Assembly: GCA_050735975.1 (NCBI GenBank)
Contig: JBOHVS010000272.1
Location: 1-32,231 of the forward strand
Length of the DNA stretch: 32,231 nt
Direction: 5' to 3'
From: DATMBL01 sp050735975
GTDB lineage: Bacteria > Desulfobacterota > Binatia > UBA9968
Position 1 is the stretch's first letter; each line of letters begins with the position of its first letter. A program made the translations under genes and the position numbers. This document shows positions 23,271 to 30,934 of the stretch, one piece after another. Under the pieces are notes generated by a model that was given only the letters and a program-made list of their open reading frames with translations, was not told the DNA's origin and ran no database searches.

Positions 23271-23327
23271 GTTGGAGCGAGTCGGGCGAGCGCAACGAAG
23301 CAAATGAGTTTTTTTCAATGGCCCGCC
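23271..23327 (+). repeat. MITE-like repeat, copy C
   Basis: GTTGGAGCGAGTCGGGCGAG continues as CGCAACGAAGCAAATGAG and a T-run, almost identical to copy A over its first 27 bases. The repeat contains an ATG (23304) in frame with pheS. Confidence 0.7.
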
Positions 23328-23336
23328 GGTTTTCAA

Positions 23337-24377
23337 ATGAATGATACTTTAGAGGAAGTCAAAGGTGAAGTGCTGGCTCGCATCCAGCACTGCGCCTCGG
23401 AGTCGGAGATCGAACAGCTCCGGGTCGAAACGCTGGGCCGCAAGGGCAGCGTGACGTTGCTCCTGCGCGGTCTCAAAGATCTTCCCGCGGAGGAGCGGCC
23501 ACGCGCCGGAGAGCAGCTCAACCGCCTGAGACAGTTGTTGGAGGAGCAGATTGAAGAGCGTCTCGGCCACGTCAGGGAACAGGACAAACACAAGTCTATT
23601 AGAGAAGAGTGGATCGACATCACGCTCCCGGGAAGCCGCTGGGAGCGGGGCCGAATACACCCATTGACTCTTGTGATCGACGAGATCATCGATGTCTTCC
23701 GGGGCATGGGCTTCGAGATCGCGCGCGGGCCGGACATTGAGGACGATTATCATAACTTCGAAGCACTCAACATTCCGAAGGACCACCCCGCCAGGGACAT
23801 GCAAGACACGTTTTTCGTCTCGGACAGCCGCTTGCTGAGGACTCACACGTCGCCCGTGCAGATCCGCACGATGGAAACCCGCAAACCACCGCTCCAGATC
23901 ATCGTGCCCGGAGCGGTCTATCGGCACGACGACGACGCCACTCACTCGCCAATGTTTCACCAGGTGGAAGGATTCATGGTCGATCGCGATATCGCGTTTG
24001 CCGATCTTAAGGGCGTACTCACCCACTTTTTACGGCAGATTTTCAGCGACGACACGGGGGTTAGATTTCGGCCGAGTTTTTTCCCCTTTACGGAACCGAG
24101 CGCCGAGATCGATATCCGGTGCTTGATTTGCGGCGGCGAGAAAAAGGCGGAGGCGGCGCAGGGTTGTCGCGTTTGCAAAGGGACGGGTTGGCTCGAGATT
24201 CTCGGCGCGGGTATGATCGACCCGGAGGTTTTTCGTTTTGTCGGGTATGATCCGGAGAAGGTGTCCGGCTTCGCGTTCGGCATGGGAGTCGAGCGCATTG
24301 CCATGCTCAAGTATGGAATCGATGACATACGGCTCTTTTTCCAAAACGATCTTCGTTTTTTAAGACAATTTGGCTAG
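23337..24377 (+). CDS. pheS: Phenylalanyl-tRNA synthetase alpha chain
   Basis: PheS is the catalytic chain of the cytosolic alpha2-beta2 synthetase. The 346-residue protein has the N-terminal coiled coil (about 1-90), then the class II catalytic core with FRGMGFEIARGPDIEDDYHNF, THTSPVQIRTM, VYRHDDDATHSPMFHQVEG, FRPSFFPFTEPSAEID and GFAFGMGVERIAMLKYG. Between EID and WLEILG lies a short cysteine knuckle (CLIC, then CRVCKGTGW) of the form seen in many non-enteric PheS proteins. ATG 23337 (MNDTLEEVKGEV) is chosen; the in-frame ATG 23304 lies in a repeat and would add unrelated residues. No good ribosome site precedes either. Confidence 0.95.
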   Translation: MNDTLEEVKGEVLARIQHCASESEIEQLRVETLGRKGSVTLLLRGLKDLPAEERPRAGEQLNRLRQLLEEQIEERLGHVREQDKHKSIREEWIDITLPGSRWERGRIHPLTLVIDEIIDVFRGMGFEIARGPDIEDDYHNFEALNIPKDHPARDMQDTFFVSDSRLLRTHTSPVQIRTMETRKPPLQIIVPGAVYRHDDDATHSPMFHQVEGFMVDRDIAFADLKGVLTHFLRQIFSDDTGVRFRPSFFPFTEPSAEIDIRCLICGGEKKAEAAQGCRVCKGTGWLEILGAGMIDPEVFRFVGYDPEKVSGFAFGMGVERIAMLKYGIDDIRLFFQNDLRFLRQFG

Positions 24378-24390
24378 TAAAAACGAGAAA

Positions 24391-24461
24391 TGGAGTGATG
24401 GAGTAATGGAGTTGTGGAGTAATGGTTTTCCGACCCAATACTCCAGCATTTCATCACTCCA
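24391..24461 (+). repeat. TGGAGTAATGG repeat forming a large hairpin between pheS and pheT
   Basis: Nested inverted repeats: outer TGGAGTGATG (24391-24400) with CATCACTCCA (24452-24461), perfect; inner TGGAGTAATGG (24415-24425) with CCAATACTCCA (24435-24445), ten of eleven. The left arm is itself a tandem of TGGAGTRATGGAGT units. A related unit lies at 27284-27306. No T-run follows, so termination is unlikely, but the hairpin could set pheS:pheT stoichiometry or message stability. Confidence 0.65.
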
Positions 24462-24479
24462 GCTCCGTAATTTCCTAGC

Positions 24480-26561
24480 ATGAAGTTCACCCTCAACTGG
24501 TTGAAAGAGTTTGTGCCGGTCGAAGTCTCGCCGGAGCGCCTCGCTCACCTCTTCACGATGGCCGGCTTGGAAGTCGAGTTGGTCACTCCTTTGCGCGAGG
24601 CTGACGGCAAAGAAGACTGGCTCTTTGAAGTAAGCGTTACTCCCAACCGCGGCGACTGTCTCAGCGTGACCGGACTGGCTCGCGAGGTTGCCGCCTTTTC
24701 CGGGCAAGGTCTTAAATCGGATGAGGTTAAGCCTCGCCGCAAGGCCGCCAGCGTTCTCGGCGGCATAACCGTCTCAATTGAGAATTCGGAGGCGTGTCCG
24801 CGGTATTCCGCCGCCATTGTCGAAGATATCCGGCTTGCTCCCGCGCCCGAGTGGATGAGATACCGGCTCGAAATTTGCGGCATCCGGTCGATCAACAACG
24901 TCGTGGATATTACGAACTACGTCATGTTGGAGACCGGGCAACCCCTTCATGCGTTCGATCTCGATGGTTTAGCATCCGGTTCGGTCGTTATTCGCCCGGC
25001 GGGCGCCCCGGGCAAGTTTGTGACTCTCGATGAGATCGAGCGCGAACTGGCCGTCGAAGACCTGCTCATCTGTGATGGTGATCGGCCCGTCGCCCTGGCC
25101 GGTATCATGGGGGGGATCGAGTCCGAGGTGAAACCCGGGACGCGCCGGCTTCTCCTGGAGAGCGCGCATTTCGATCCGACCACGATCCGGCGCACGGCTA
25201 AACGGATGGGGCTGCATAGTGAAGCTTCGCACCGTTTTGAGCGTGGGGTTGATCCCGAAGGGACAGTTGCGGCGCTGGAGCGAGCGGTTTCGCTGCTCTC
25301 GGAGTTGGCGGGCGGCAGCCCGATGGATGGACACCTGGATCGGTATCCCCGGCCGCCGAAAGAACCGAGCATCGATTTGCGCGAAGAGCGCATCGAGAAG
25401 TTGCTCGGAGTTCGCATCGAGCGAGGGGAAATCGAAAAGCTCTTGACCGCTCTGGGTCTGAAGCTCCGGAAACACTCCAAAAAAGGCGTCTTCAAAGTCG
25501 TTCCACCCACGCGGCGACCTGATCTGAATCGTGAGGCGGACTTGATCGAAGAGCTGGCGCGGCTCCACGGCTATGAGAAGATCCCTTCAAGCCTGCCGTT
25601 GGTTAGGTCTTCCGGCGGCAGGATAGATCTTCTTCTCCGGCGCGAGCGCCAGATCCGCGCTTTTCTCGCCGGCGAGGGGTTTTCAGAGGTCATCAATCTC
25701 CCGTTTACGAGCGAGAGAATGAATCGCCTGTTTGTCGGACTGTGGGAGGGCGGGCCTTCGCCCGTGGCGGTTGTTAATCCCCTGGCTACAGAAAGCGCCG
25801 AGATGCGGTTGAGTTTGCTTCCGGGTCTGCTGGAAAACCTTCGAACCAATCTCGCGCAGAAGGGACCGAGCTTTTTCGGCTTTCAGCTCGGCAAAGTATT
25901 CCGTTCGGCGCCCAATGACGAGACTCAAGAGCGACAGTACCTTTCCGGCGTGCTCTACGGCCCGCGGCCGCGCCGGGGTTTGCGAATGCCGGAGGAATCC
26001 GCGTCGGGTTTTCTAGAATGTAAAGGCCTGATCGAGGGAATTCTGGAATTGCTGCGGGTCAGCGATCAAGTGACCTTTGGTAGGGAGTCCAATCCTGTTC
26101 TCCATCCCGGGCGCGCCGCCGCTCTGCTGCGCGACCGGGAAAAGCTCGGCTATTTCGGACAGAGCCATCCGGACCTCCGCGAGGCGACGGACTTGCCGCC
26201 GTTTCTTATGTTCGAACTTGACTTCGAGGGGTTGGTTCAGTATGCTCCGCGGCAAATAACATACCGCTCCCTTCCAAGATTTCCGTCGGTTGAACGGGAC
26301 TTTGCGATCGTCGTCGACAAAGGATTTTCGGCTCGACAGGTCGTTAACTGGATCAACGATCTTGGTCTCGTTTTGATCGAACGGGTGGAGGTTTTTGATC
26401 AGTATTACGGTTCGCCGATCCCCGAAGGAAAGAAGAGCTTGGCATATAAAATATCTTATCGAGCCGGAGACCGAACTCTAACCGACACAGAAGTCAGCGC
26501 GCTGCATCAAGATGTGGTCGATCGAGTCGGCAAGACTTTTGATGCCCAGCTGAGAAGCTGA
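24480..26561 (+). CDS. pheT: Phenylalanyl-tRNA synthetase beta chain lacking the EMAP-II/OB tRNA-binding domain
   Basis: The 693-residue protein is about 100 residues shorter than the common bacterial form. It starts MKFTLNWLKEFVPVEVSPER and MAGLEVELVTPL (B1 domain), then passes at about residue 45 straight to FEVSVTPNRGDCLSVTGLAREVA, the part of B1 that normally follows the inserted OB-fold (EMAP-II-like) domain. The rest is complete: GIRSINNVVDITNYVMLETG, the B3/B4 editing region with MGLHSEASHRFERGVDP, the B5 domain with PTRRPDLNREADLIEELAR, and the C-terminal anticodon-binding FDX-ACB domain (about 600-693, YRSLPRFPSVERDFAIVVDK). The reading frame is intact, so the domain is absent rather than broken. 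The gene is 102 bases after pheS across a large hairpin. Confidence 0.95.
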   Translation: MKFTLNWLKEFVPVEVSPERLAHLFTMAGLEVELVTPLREADGKEDWLFEVSVTPNRGDCLSVTGLAREVAAFSGQGLKSDEVKPRRKAASVLGGITVSIENSEACPRYSAAIVEDIRLAPAPEWMRYRLEICGIRSINNVVDITNYVMLETGQPLHAFDLDGLASGSVVIRPAGAPGKFVTLDEIERELAVEDLLICDGDRPVALAGIMGGIESEVKPGTRRLLLESAHFDPTTIRRTAKRMGLHSEASHRFERGVDPEGTVAALERAVSLLSELAGGSPMDGHLDRYPRPPKEPSIDLREERIEKLLGVRIERGEIEKLLTALGLKLRKHSKKGVFKVVPPTRRPDLNREADLIEELARLHGYEKIPSSLPLVRSSGGRIDLLLRRERQIRAFLAGEGFSEVINLPFTSERMNRLFVGLWEGGPSPVAVVNPLATESAEMRLSLLPGLLENLRTNLAQKGPSFFGFQLGKVFRSAPNDETQERQYLSGVLYGPRPRRGLRMPEESASGFLECKGLIEGILELLRVSDQVTFGRESNPVLHPGRAAALLRDREKLGYFGQSHPDLREATDLPPFLMFELDFEGLVQYAPRQITYRSLPRFPSVERDFAIVVDKGFSARQVVNWINDLGLVLIERVEVFDQYYGSPIPEGKKSLAYKISYRAGDRTLTDTEVSALHQDVVDRVGKTFDAQLRS

Positions 26562-26605
26562 AGGCTGGAAAAGAATCGTAGGCTCCAGGAAAGGGACGAC
26601 TTGCA

Positions 26606-26917
26606 ATGACAAAAGCAGACATTATCACGCAGATCTACGAGAAGGTGGGGTTTTCGAAGAAAGACGCCACTGACGTGGTCGAGGCGACGTTCGATATCAT
26701 CAAGGGCTGTCTGGAGAACGGCCAGAAGGTGAAGATATCGGGCTTCGGCAATTTCGTAGTCAACACCAAACGGCCTCGGAAAGGGCGCAATCCCCAGACC
26801 GGCGACGAGATTATCATCGTCGGGCGGAAGGTTCTTACCTTCAAGGCGAGTCAGATTTTGAAGAAAAGCCTGAATTCCGTCTCTCCGTCCTCCGGGGCAT
26901 CCGCCGCTGAATCATAA
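26606..26917 (+). CDS. ihfA: Integration host factor alpha subunit
   Basis: This 103-residue member of the HU/IHF DNA-bending family starts MTKADIITQIYEKVGFSKKDA, has GFGNFVVNTKRPRKGRNPQTG with the flexible arm and the intercalating-proline region (NPQTGDEI), and ends in a Ser/Ala-rich tail. The order pheT-ihfA-merR is that of proteobacteria and related groups, where IhfA is encoded after pheT. AGGAAAGGG lies upstream of the ATG with a spacing of about 10-12. The protein would act with an IhfB encoded elsewhere. Confidence 0.93.
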   Translation: MTKADIITQIYEKVGFSKKDATDVVEATFDIIKGCLENGQKVKISGFGNFVVNTKRPRKGRNPQTGDEIIIVGRKVLTFKASQILKKSLNSVSPSSGASAAES

Positions 26918-26919
26918 GC

Positions 26920-27279
26920 ATGGCTGCGCCAGCTCGTTTGCCCGACAAGATCTATTTCAAAATCGGCGAAGTAAGCGAGATCGTCGGCGTCGAACCTTAC
27001 GTCCTGCGTTATTGGGAGACGGAATTCGATTTGCTGAAGCCGTCCAAGGCTCCTTCACGTCACCGGCTCTATAAGAAGAAAGACGTCGAGCTCTTGCTGG
27101 ATATCAAACGTCTCCTCTATTCGGAAGGGTTTACGATCGAGGGCGCGCGCAAAAAGCTGAAGGAAACGAAAAAAGAAGAAAAGAACCAGTTGAAGCTGCC
27201 GCTCTCCGAGCAGAAGTATAGAACCGCCCTCGCCAAGCTCAAGCGAGATCTCCAGTCGATCCGTAAGTTGCTGTCATAG
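26920..27279 (+). CDS. MerR-family transcriptional regulator
   Basis: The 119-residue protein has the MerR winged helix-turn-helix at about 10-78: YFKIGEVSEIVGVEPYVLRYWETEFDLLKP, then SRHRLYKKKDVELLLDIKRLLYSEGFTIEGARKKL. After it comes a lysine-rich coiled helix, with no cysteines for metal and no ligand-binding domain. This short form is regularly the gene after ihfA in proteobacteria-like genomes; its targets are not known. It starts two bases after the ihfA stop and is the last gene of the pheST transcript. Confidence 0.92.
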   Translation: MAAPARLPDKIYFKIGEVSEIVGVEPYVLRYWETEFDLLKPSKAPSRHRLYKKKDVELLLDIKRLLYSEGFTIEGARKKLKETKKEEKNQLKLPLSEQKYRTALAKLKRDLQSIRKLLS

Positions 27280-27283
27280 AAGC

Positions 27284-27324
27284 ATGGAGTAGTGGAGTAA
27301 TGGAATGATGGGCGACGGCCCATC
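27284..27324 (+). repeat. TGGAGTAATGG repeat followed by a perfect GATGGGC hairpin
   Basis: ATGGAGTAGTGGAGTAATGGAATG is the same repeat as at 24391. It is followed by GATGGGC (27307-27313), loop GACG and GCCCATC (27318-27324), a perfect seven-pair stem. The T-run (CTACTTTT) begins only seven bases later, so a terminator of the merR transcript is possible but weak. Confidence 0.45.
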
Positions 27325-27353
27325 AAGAAACTACTTTTGCAGCCTGCGCAAAA

Positions 27354-27382
27354 TTGATTTGAACCGCGGGGAGTGTTACAGT
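27354..27382 (+). promoter_or_regulatory. Probable promoter of tRNA-Pro
   Basis: TTGATT (27354-27359) and TACAGT (27377-27382) are 17 bases apart, with a predicted start about 13 bases before the tRNA. Confidence 0.45.
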
Positions 27383-27402
27383 TTCGCTGACTCAACCGTC
27401 GT

Positions 27403-27479
27403 CGGGGCGTAGCGCAGCCTGGTAGCGCACACGCTTGGGGTGCGTGTGGTCACCGGTTCAAATCCGGTCGCCCCGACCA
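27403..27479 (+). tRNA. tRNA-Pro, anticodon GGG
   Basis: The 77-base sequence forms all four arms: acceptor CGGGGCG with CGCCCCG, discriminator A and encoded CCA, D arm with AGCGCAGCCTGGTAGCGC, anticodon stem CACGC/GCGTG with loop TTGGGGT (anticodon GGG at 27437-27439), and T arm CCGGTTCAAATCCGG. The unusual first base C of proline tRNAs is present. It reads CCC and CCU codons. Confidence 0.97.
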
Positions 27480-27488
27480 TTCTTTCCC

Positions 27489-28070
27489 CTACGGAAGAGG
27501 GGCGTTCCATTTCTCAATTGCAGGAACATTACGGTAATAGCTCAGAATGTTCACGGTTCCCGTGTCCAGGAGAAAGTGCTGCCCGGCACTCGCTGGTAAA
27601 CCGGCCCAGCGCGCGACGAGCACGCGCAGAACGTGCCCATGCGCAAAGAGCGCCACATCTCGACCGGTGGCGCGAACCCGATCAATGACTCGGTCGGCGC
27701 GCGCGCCCACCTGCGTCGGGTTTTCACCCCCCGGACATCCATCTTCGAAAATCATCCAACCCGGCGCCTTTTGTTCGATCTCATCTGAAGTCAAACCTTC
27801 GTATTCACCGTAATTCCATTCCATTAAATCGCGATCAACTTGAGCCAAGGACTCAAACCCTGCAAGCTTGCAGGTCTCGAGCGCGCGTTGAAGCGGACTC
27901 GATAAAACCAGGGCAAAAGATTCCTTTTGGAGCACCGGGCGAAGCCGCGTCGCGTTGCGGCGCCCGTTGCTCGTGAGCGGAAGATCAGTGATTCCCGTGT
28001 GTTTTCCACTCAGGCTCCACTCGGTCTCGCCGTGCCGGATCGCATACACTTTTTGCTCATGGTGCCCCAT
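27489..28070 (-). CDS. Histidine phosphatase family protein (phosphoglycerate-mutase-like)
   Basis: The 193-residue protein has the catalytic RHGE motif near the start (YAIRHGETEWSLSGKHTG, nucleophile His at about 13), LSSPLQRALETC, the acid in MEWNYGEYEGLTSDEI, and the second catalytic histidine in FAHGHVLRVLVARW. It belongs to the cytosolic broad-specificity phosphatase (GpmB-like) group; it is too short for a classic GpmA mutase. The ATG at 28070 has GAAAGGAGA eight bases upstream. It lies 63 bases after the phosphoketolase stop on the same strand and is probably in the same transcript, so a sugar phosphate is a reasonable but unproven substrate. Its 3' end comes within nine bases of the tRNA. 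Confidence 0.9.
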   Translation of the reverse strand: MGHHEQKVYAIRHGETEWSLSGKHTGITDLPLTSNGRRNATRLRPVLQKESFALVLSSPLQRALETCKLAGFESLAQVDRDLMEWNYGEYEGLTSDEIEQKAPGWMIFEDGCPGGENPTQVGARADRVIDRVRATGRDVALFAHGHVLRVLVARWAGLPASAGQHFLLDTGTVNILSYYRNVPAIEKWNAPLP

Positions 28071-28133
28071 TAACCGCGTCTCCTTTCAGTAAGTGCGCGC
28101 TTCGCCCCACGAGGGGGAGGTTGCCAACGACGA

Positions 28134-30497
28134 TCAGGTGTTGGGCCACTTCCAATCTCGGATTTCAGGCATGTCATCGCCGTACTTACGGATGTGCTCC
28201 TTGTGCTCGATGCGCTTGTCGCGCACGAACTGTTTAAGATAGCCGGCGGCGGGAGCGAGCTTCGGCACGCGATCGACCACATCTCCCATGAGACCGAAGC
28301 GATCGAGGTCGTTCATCACAACCATGTCGAATGGGGTGGTCGTGGTACCCTCTTCCTTGTAGCCGCGCACATGCAGGTTGTCGTGATTCGCGCGACGATA
28401 GGTGAGCCGGTGAATGAGCCATGGATAGCCGTGAAAGGCGAAGATAATGGGCTTGCTGGTTGTAAAGAGCGCATCAAACTCCTTATCGGACAAACCGTGC
28501 GGATGGTCGGTGGAAGGCTGAAGCTTCATCAGGTTGACGACGTTGATGACGCGAACTTTCAGCTCGGGGATATGCGATCGAAGGAGGTCGACGGCGGCCA
28601 AGGTTTCAAGCGTCGGGATGTCACCGCAACAAGCCATGACAACGTCCGGCTCGCTGCCTTTGTCGTTGCTCGCCCATTCCCAGATGCCGATTCCGGCGGT
28701 GCAATGTTTGATGGCCGAATCCATGTCCAGATACTGTAGCGCCGGTTGCTTGCCCGCGATAATAACATTCACGTAATTACGGCTCCGTAGGCAGTGATCC
28801 GTTACCGATAGAAGAGTGTTGGCATCGGGCGGCAGGTAAACGCGAACCACTTCGGCTTTCTTATTTACCACATGATCGATGAAGCCGGGGTCCTGATGGG
28901 AGAACCCGTTGTGATCTTGCCGCCAAACATGGGAACTCAGCAGGTAATTGAGCGACGCGATCGGCCGCCGCCAGGGAATCTCTTCACGCGTCACCTTGAG
29001 CCATTTCGCATGCTGGTTGAACATCGAATCGACGATGTGAACGAACGCTTCATACGTCGAGAAAAGGCCATGACGCCCGGTTAATAGATAGCCCTCCAGC
29101 CAGCCCTGGCACGTGTGCTCGCTCAAGATCTCCATGACGCGTCCGTTTGGCGACAGATCTTCGTCTTCGGAAATCGTTTCCGCCATCCAGGTGCGATCGG
29201 TTATCTCAAAAAGTGCCCCCAACCGGTTCGACGAGGTCTCGTCCGGGCCAAAGACCCGGAAGTTTCGTTGCTCTTCATTGAGTTTCATGACGTCGCGCAG
29301 AAAACCGCCCATCACCCGTGTCGCCTCGGTGTATACGACACCGGGCTTGGGAACATTAACGGCGTAATCCCGAAAATCCGGCGTTCGGAGGTCTTTGAGA
29401 AGGATGCCGCCGTTGGCGTGGGGATTCGCTCCCATCCGGCGATTCGCCTTGGGAGCGAGCGCCGCCAAGTCGGGCTTGAATTCCCCGTTCTCGCCGAAGA
29501 GCTCCTCAGGCTTGTAACTCTTCATCCAATCTTCGAGCAATTTAAGATGCTCCTGGTTTGTGGCCAAATCCCCAAACGGAACCTGGTGCGAACGCCAAAA
29601 GCCTTCCGTTTTCTTTCCGTCCACCTCTTTCGGACCTGTCCAGCCTTTTGGCGTTCGCAACACGATCATCGGCCACTGAGGCCGCTTCGATGTTTGGGCC
29701 GCCCGCGCGTCTTTCCGGATGTTTCGGATTTCTTCAATGATCGCGTCTAGAGTCTCCGCCATTGTACGATGCATTTTTTCCGGATCTGACCCCTCTACCA
29801 TATAGGGCTTGTAGCCGTAGCCGACGAACAGCTTCTCCAACTCCTCCCGGCTGATTCGCGCCAGCACGGTGGGGCTGGCGATCTTGTATCCATTCAGATG
29901 GAGAATGGGCAGCACCGCTCCATCGGTCACCGGATTTAGAAACTTGTTGGAATGCCAGGCTGTGGCCAGCGGGCCGGTTTCCGCCTCGCCGTCTCCCACC
30001 ACACAGGCCACCACGAGATCGGGGTTGTCGAAGGCCGCTCCGTAGGCGTGGGCCAAGGAATAGCCCAGTTCACCGCCTTCGTTGATCGACCCCGGTGTCT
30101 CGGGCGCGGCATGGCTTGGAATCCCGCCCGGGAAAGAAAACTGTTTGAAAAGTTTTCTCATTCCCTCCTCGTTTTGAGAGATGTCCGGGTAGAGCTCGCT
30201 GTAAGTGCCCTCGAGATAGGTGTTGGCCACCATGGCGGGGCCGCCGTGTCCGGGGCCGCAGATGTAAATCATATCCAAATCATATTTATGGATCAGGCGG
30301 TTCAGGTGGACATAGATAAAATTCAGCCCGGGCGTCGTTCCCCAGTGGCCCAGTAACCTGGGCTTGGTATGTTCGAGCTTAAGCGGTTCCTTGAGCAAAG
30401 GATTGTCATAAAGATAGATTTGCCCGACAGAAAGATAATTCGCCGCACGCCAGTATGAGTCCATCAATTTCATTTCATGATCGGAGAGACCAGCCAT
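28134..30497 (-). CDS. xfp: Phosphoketolase (xylulose 5-phosphate / fructose 6-phosphate)
   Basis: Xfp is a thiamine-diphosphate enzyme that splits xylulose 5-phosphate or fructose 6-phosphate to acetyl phosphate and a shorter sugar phosphate. The protein has 787 residues, normal for the family. Visible are YWRAANYLSVGQIYL, HWGTTPGLNFIYVHLNR, GPGHGGPAMVANTYLEG, the thiamine region VGDGEAETGPLATAWHSNKF, and in the second half FGPDETSSNRL, SSHVWRQDHNGFSHQDPGF and the C-terminal ending. An in-frame ATG 30 codons upstream (30587) exists, but ATG 30497 is preceded by AAGGAGG at six bases and starts the conserved sequence MAGLSDHEMKLMDSYW. It heads a probable two-gene operon with the histidine phosphatase. 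Confidence 0.96.
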   Translation of the reverse strand: MAGLSDHEMKLMDSYWRAANYLSVGQIYLYDNPLLKEPLKLEHTKPRLLGHWGTTPGLNFIYVHLNRLIHKYDLDMIYICGPGHGGPAMVANTYLEGTYSELYPDISQNEEGMRKLFKQFSFPGGIPSHAAPETPGSINEGGELGYSLAHAYGAAFDNPDLVVACVVGDGEAETGPLATAWHSNKFLNPVTDGAVLPILHLNGYKIASPTVLARISREELEKLFVGYGYKPYMVEGSDPEKMHRTMAETLDAIIEEIRNIRKDARAAQTSKRPQWPMIVLRTPKGWTGPKEVDGKKTEGFWRSHQVPFGDLATNQEHLKLLEDWMKSYKPEELFGENGEFKPDLAALAPKANRRMGANPHANGGILLKDLRTPDFRDYAVNVPKPGVVYTEATRVMGGFLRDVMKLNEEQRNFRVFGPDETSSNRLGALFEITDRTWMAETISEDEDLSPNGRVMEILSEHTCQGWLEGYLLTGRHGLFSTYEAFVHIVDSMFNQHAKWLKVTREEIPWRRPIASLNYLLSSHVWRQDHNGFSHQDPGFIDHVVNKKAEVVRVYLPPDANTLLSVTDHCLRSRNYVNVIIAGKQPALQYLDMDSAIKHCTAGIGIWEWASNDKGSEPDVVMACCGDIPTLETLAAVDLLRSHIPELKVRVINVVNLMKLQPSTDHPHGLSDKEFDALFTTSKPIIFAFHGYPWLIHRLTYRRANHDNLHVRGYKEEGTTTTPFDMVVMNDLDRFGLMGDVVDRVPKLAPAAGYLKQFVRDKRIEHKEHIRKYGDDMPEIRDWKWPNT

Positions 30498-30502
30498 CGT
30501 CG

Positions 30503-30510
30503 CCTCCTTG
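30503..30510 (-). promoter_or_regulatory. Ribosome binding site that fixes the phosphoketolase start
   Basis: CAAGGAGG on the minus strand lies five to six bases before ATG 30497, favouring that start over the in-frame ATG at 30587. Confidence 0.7.
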
Positions 30511-30587
30511 CAGGATTTTGGAGTTGAAGGCGCAACTTGCATTCCAGCCTGCACGCAAACTGTAGCCTGCAAGTCGTTCCGAAGCAC

Positions 30588-30934
30588 TCCTTATGCGTCA
30601 CCTGATCGATTACTTGCATGACTCGAACCCGAGAGTTCAATGCTCTTCTTCACGCTTAAGCACAAAAAGGTGGCGAGGTCCATCTCACCATGTTAAGCAT
30701 GCAGGCGCTTAATATACTTATCGCTGCAATGCCGATACACGATCAGAGCGAAAGTTGTAGGACGGGTATGTGTGGTTTAATCTGAGCCTTCCGTTTAGCT
30801 TGAATCTTCCCGCTCAAACTCGATCTGCTCCATTGTCCGTAAGTAATTCCGCTCAGGCTTTACTCGATAGCCGTTAAGATATAATAGTTTCAAAAAGAGT
30901 AGCGCTTTCGAGTGCGCGTCATGAGGCAAACCCG
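30588..30934. other. Divergent intergenic region
   Basis: About 350 bases separate the phosphoketolase from the decayed membrane-protein gene. The only recognisable element is the promoter-like pair at 30859-30885; I see no repeat family or gene in the rest. Confidence 0.5.
30859..30885 (+). promoter_or_regulatory. Possible promoter of the decayed membrane-protein gene
   Basis: A perfect TATAAT (30880-30885) follows TTTACT (30859-30864) at a short 15-base spacing. It points to the gene whose TTG start is at 30935. Confidence 0.4.

Larger units (their letters stand above)
23027..23336. other. Repeat-filled gap before pheS
   Basis: The 310 bases contain no supported gene. From about 23095 the minus strand reads GGGGACGGGATTGACTAAAG, a sequence type I associate with repeats near REP-type transposases in uncultured bacteria. 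A GGTTNA array (23217-23258) and MITE-like copy C (23271-23327) follow. I find no T-box or clear pheST attenuator. Confidence 0.5.

Noticed and set aside
27486..27502. CCCCT...AGGGG hairpin right after tRNA-Pro as terminator
   Set aside because: The stem has only five pairs, lacks a T-run on either strand, and lies in the coding end of the histidine phosphatase.
28194..28739. 181-residue plus-strand frame opposite phosphoketolase
   Set aside because: Lies fully antisense to conserved xfp sequence and has no recognisable domain.
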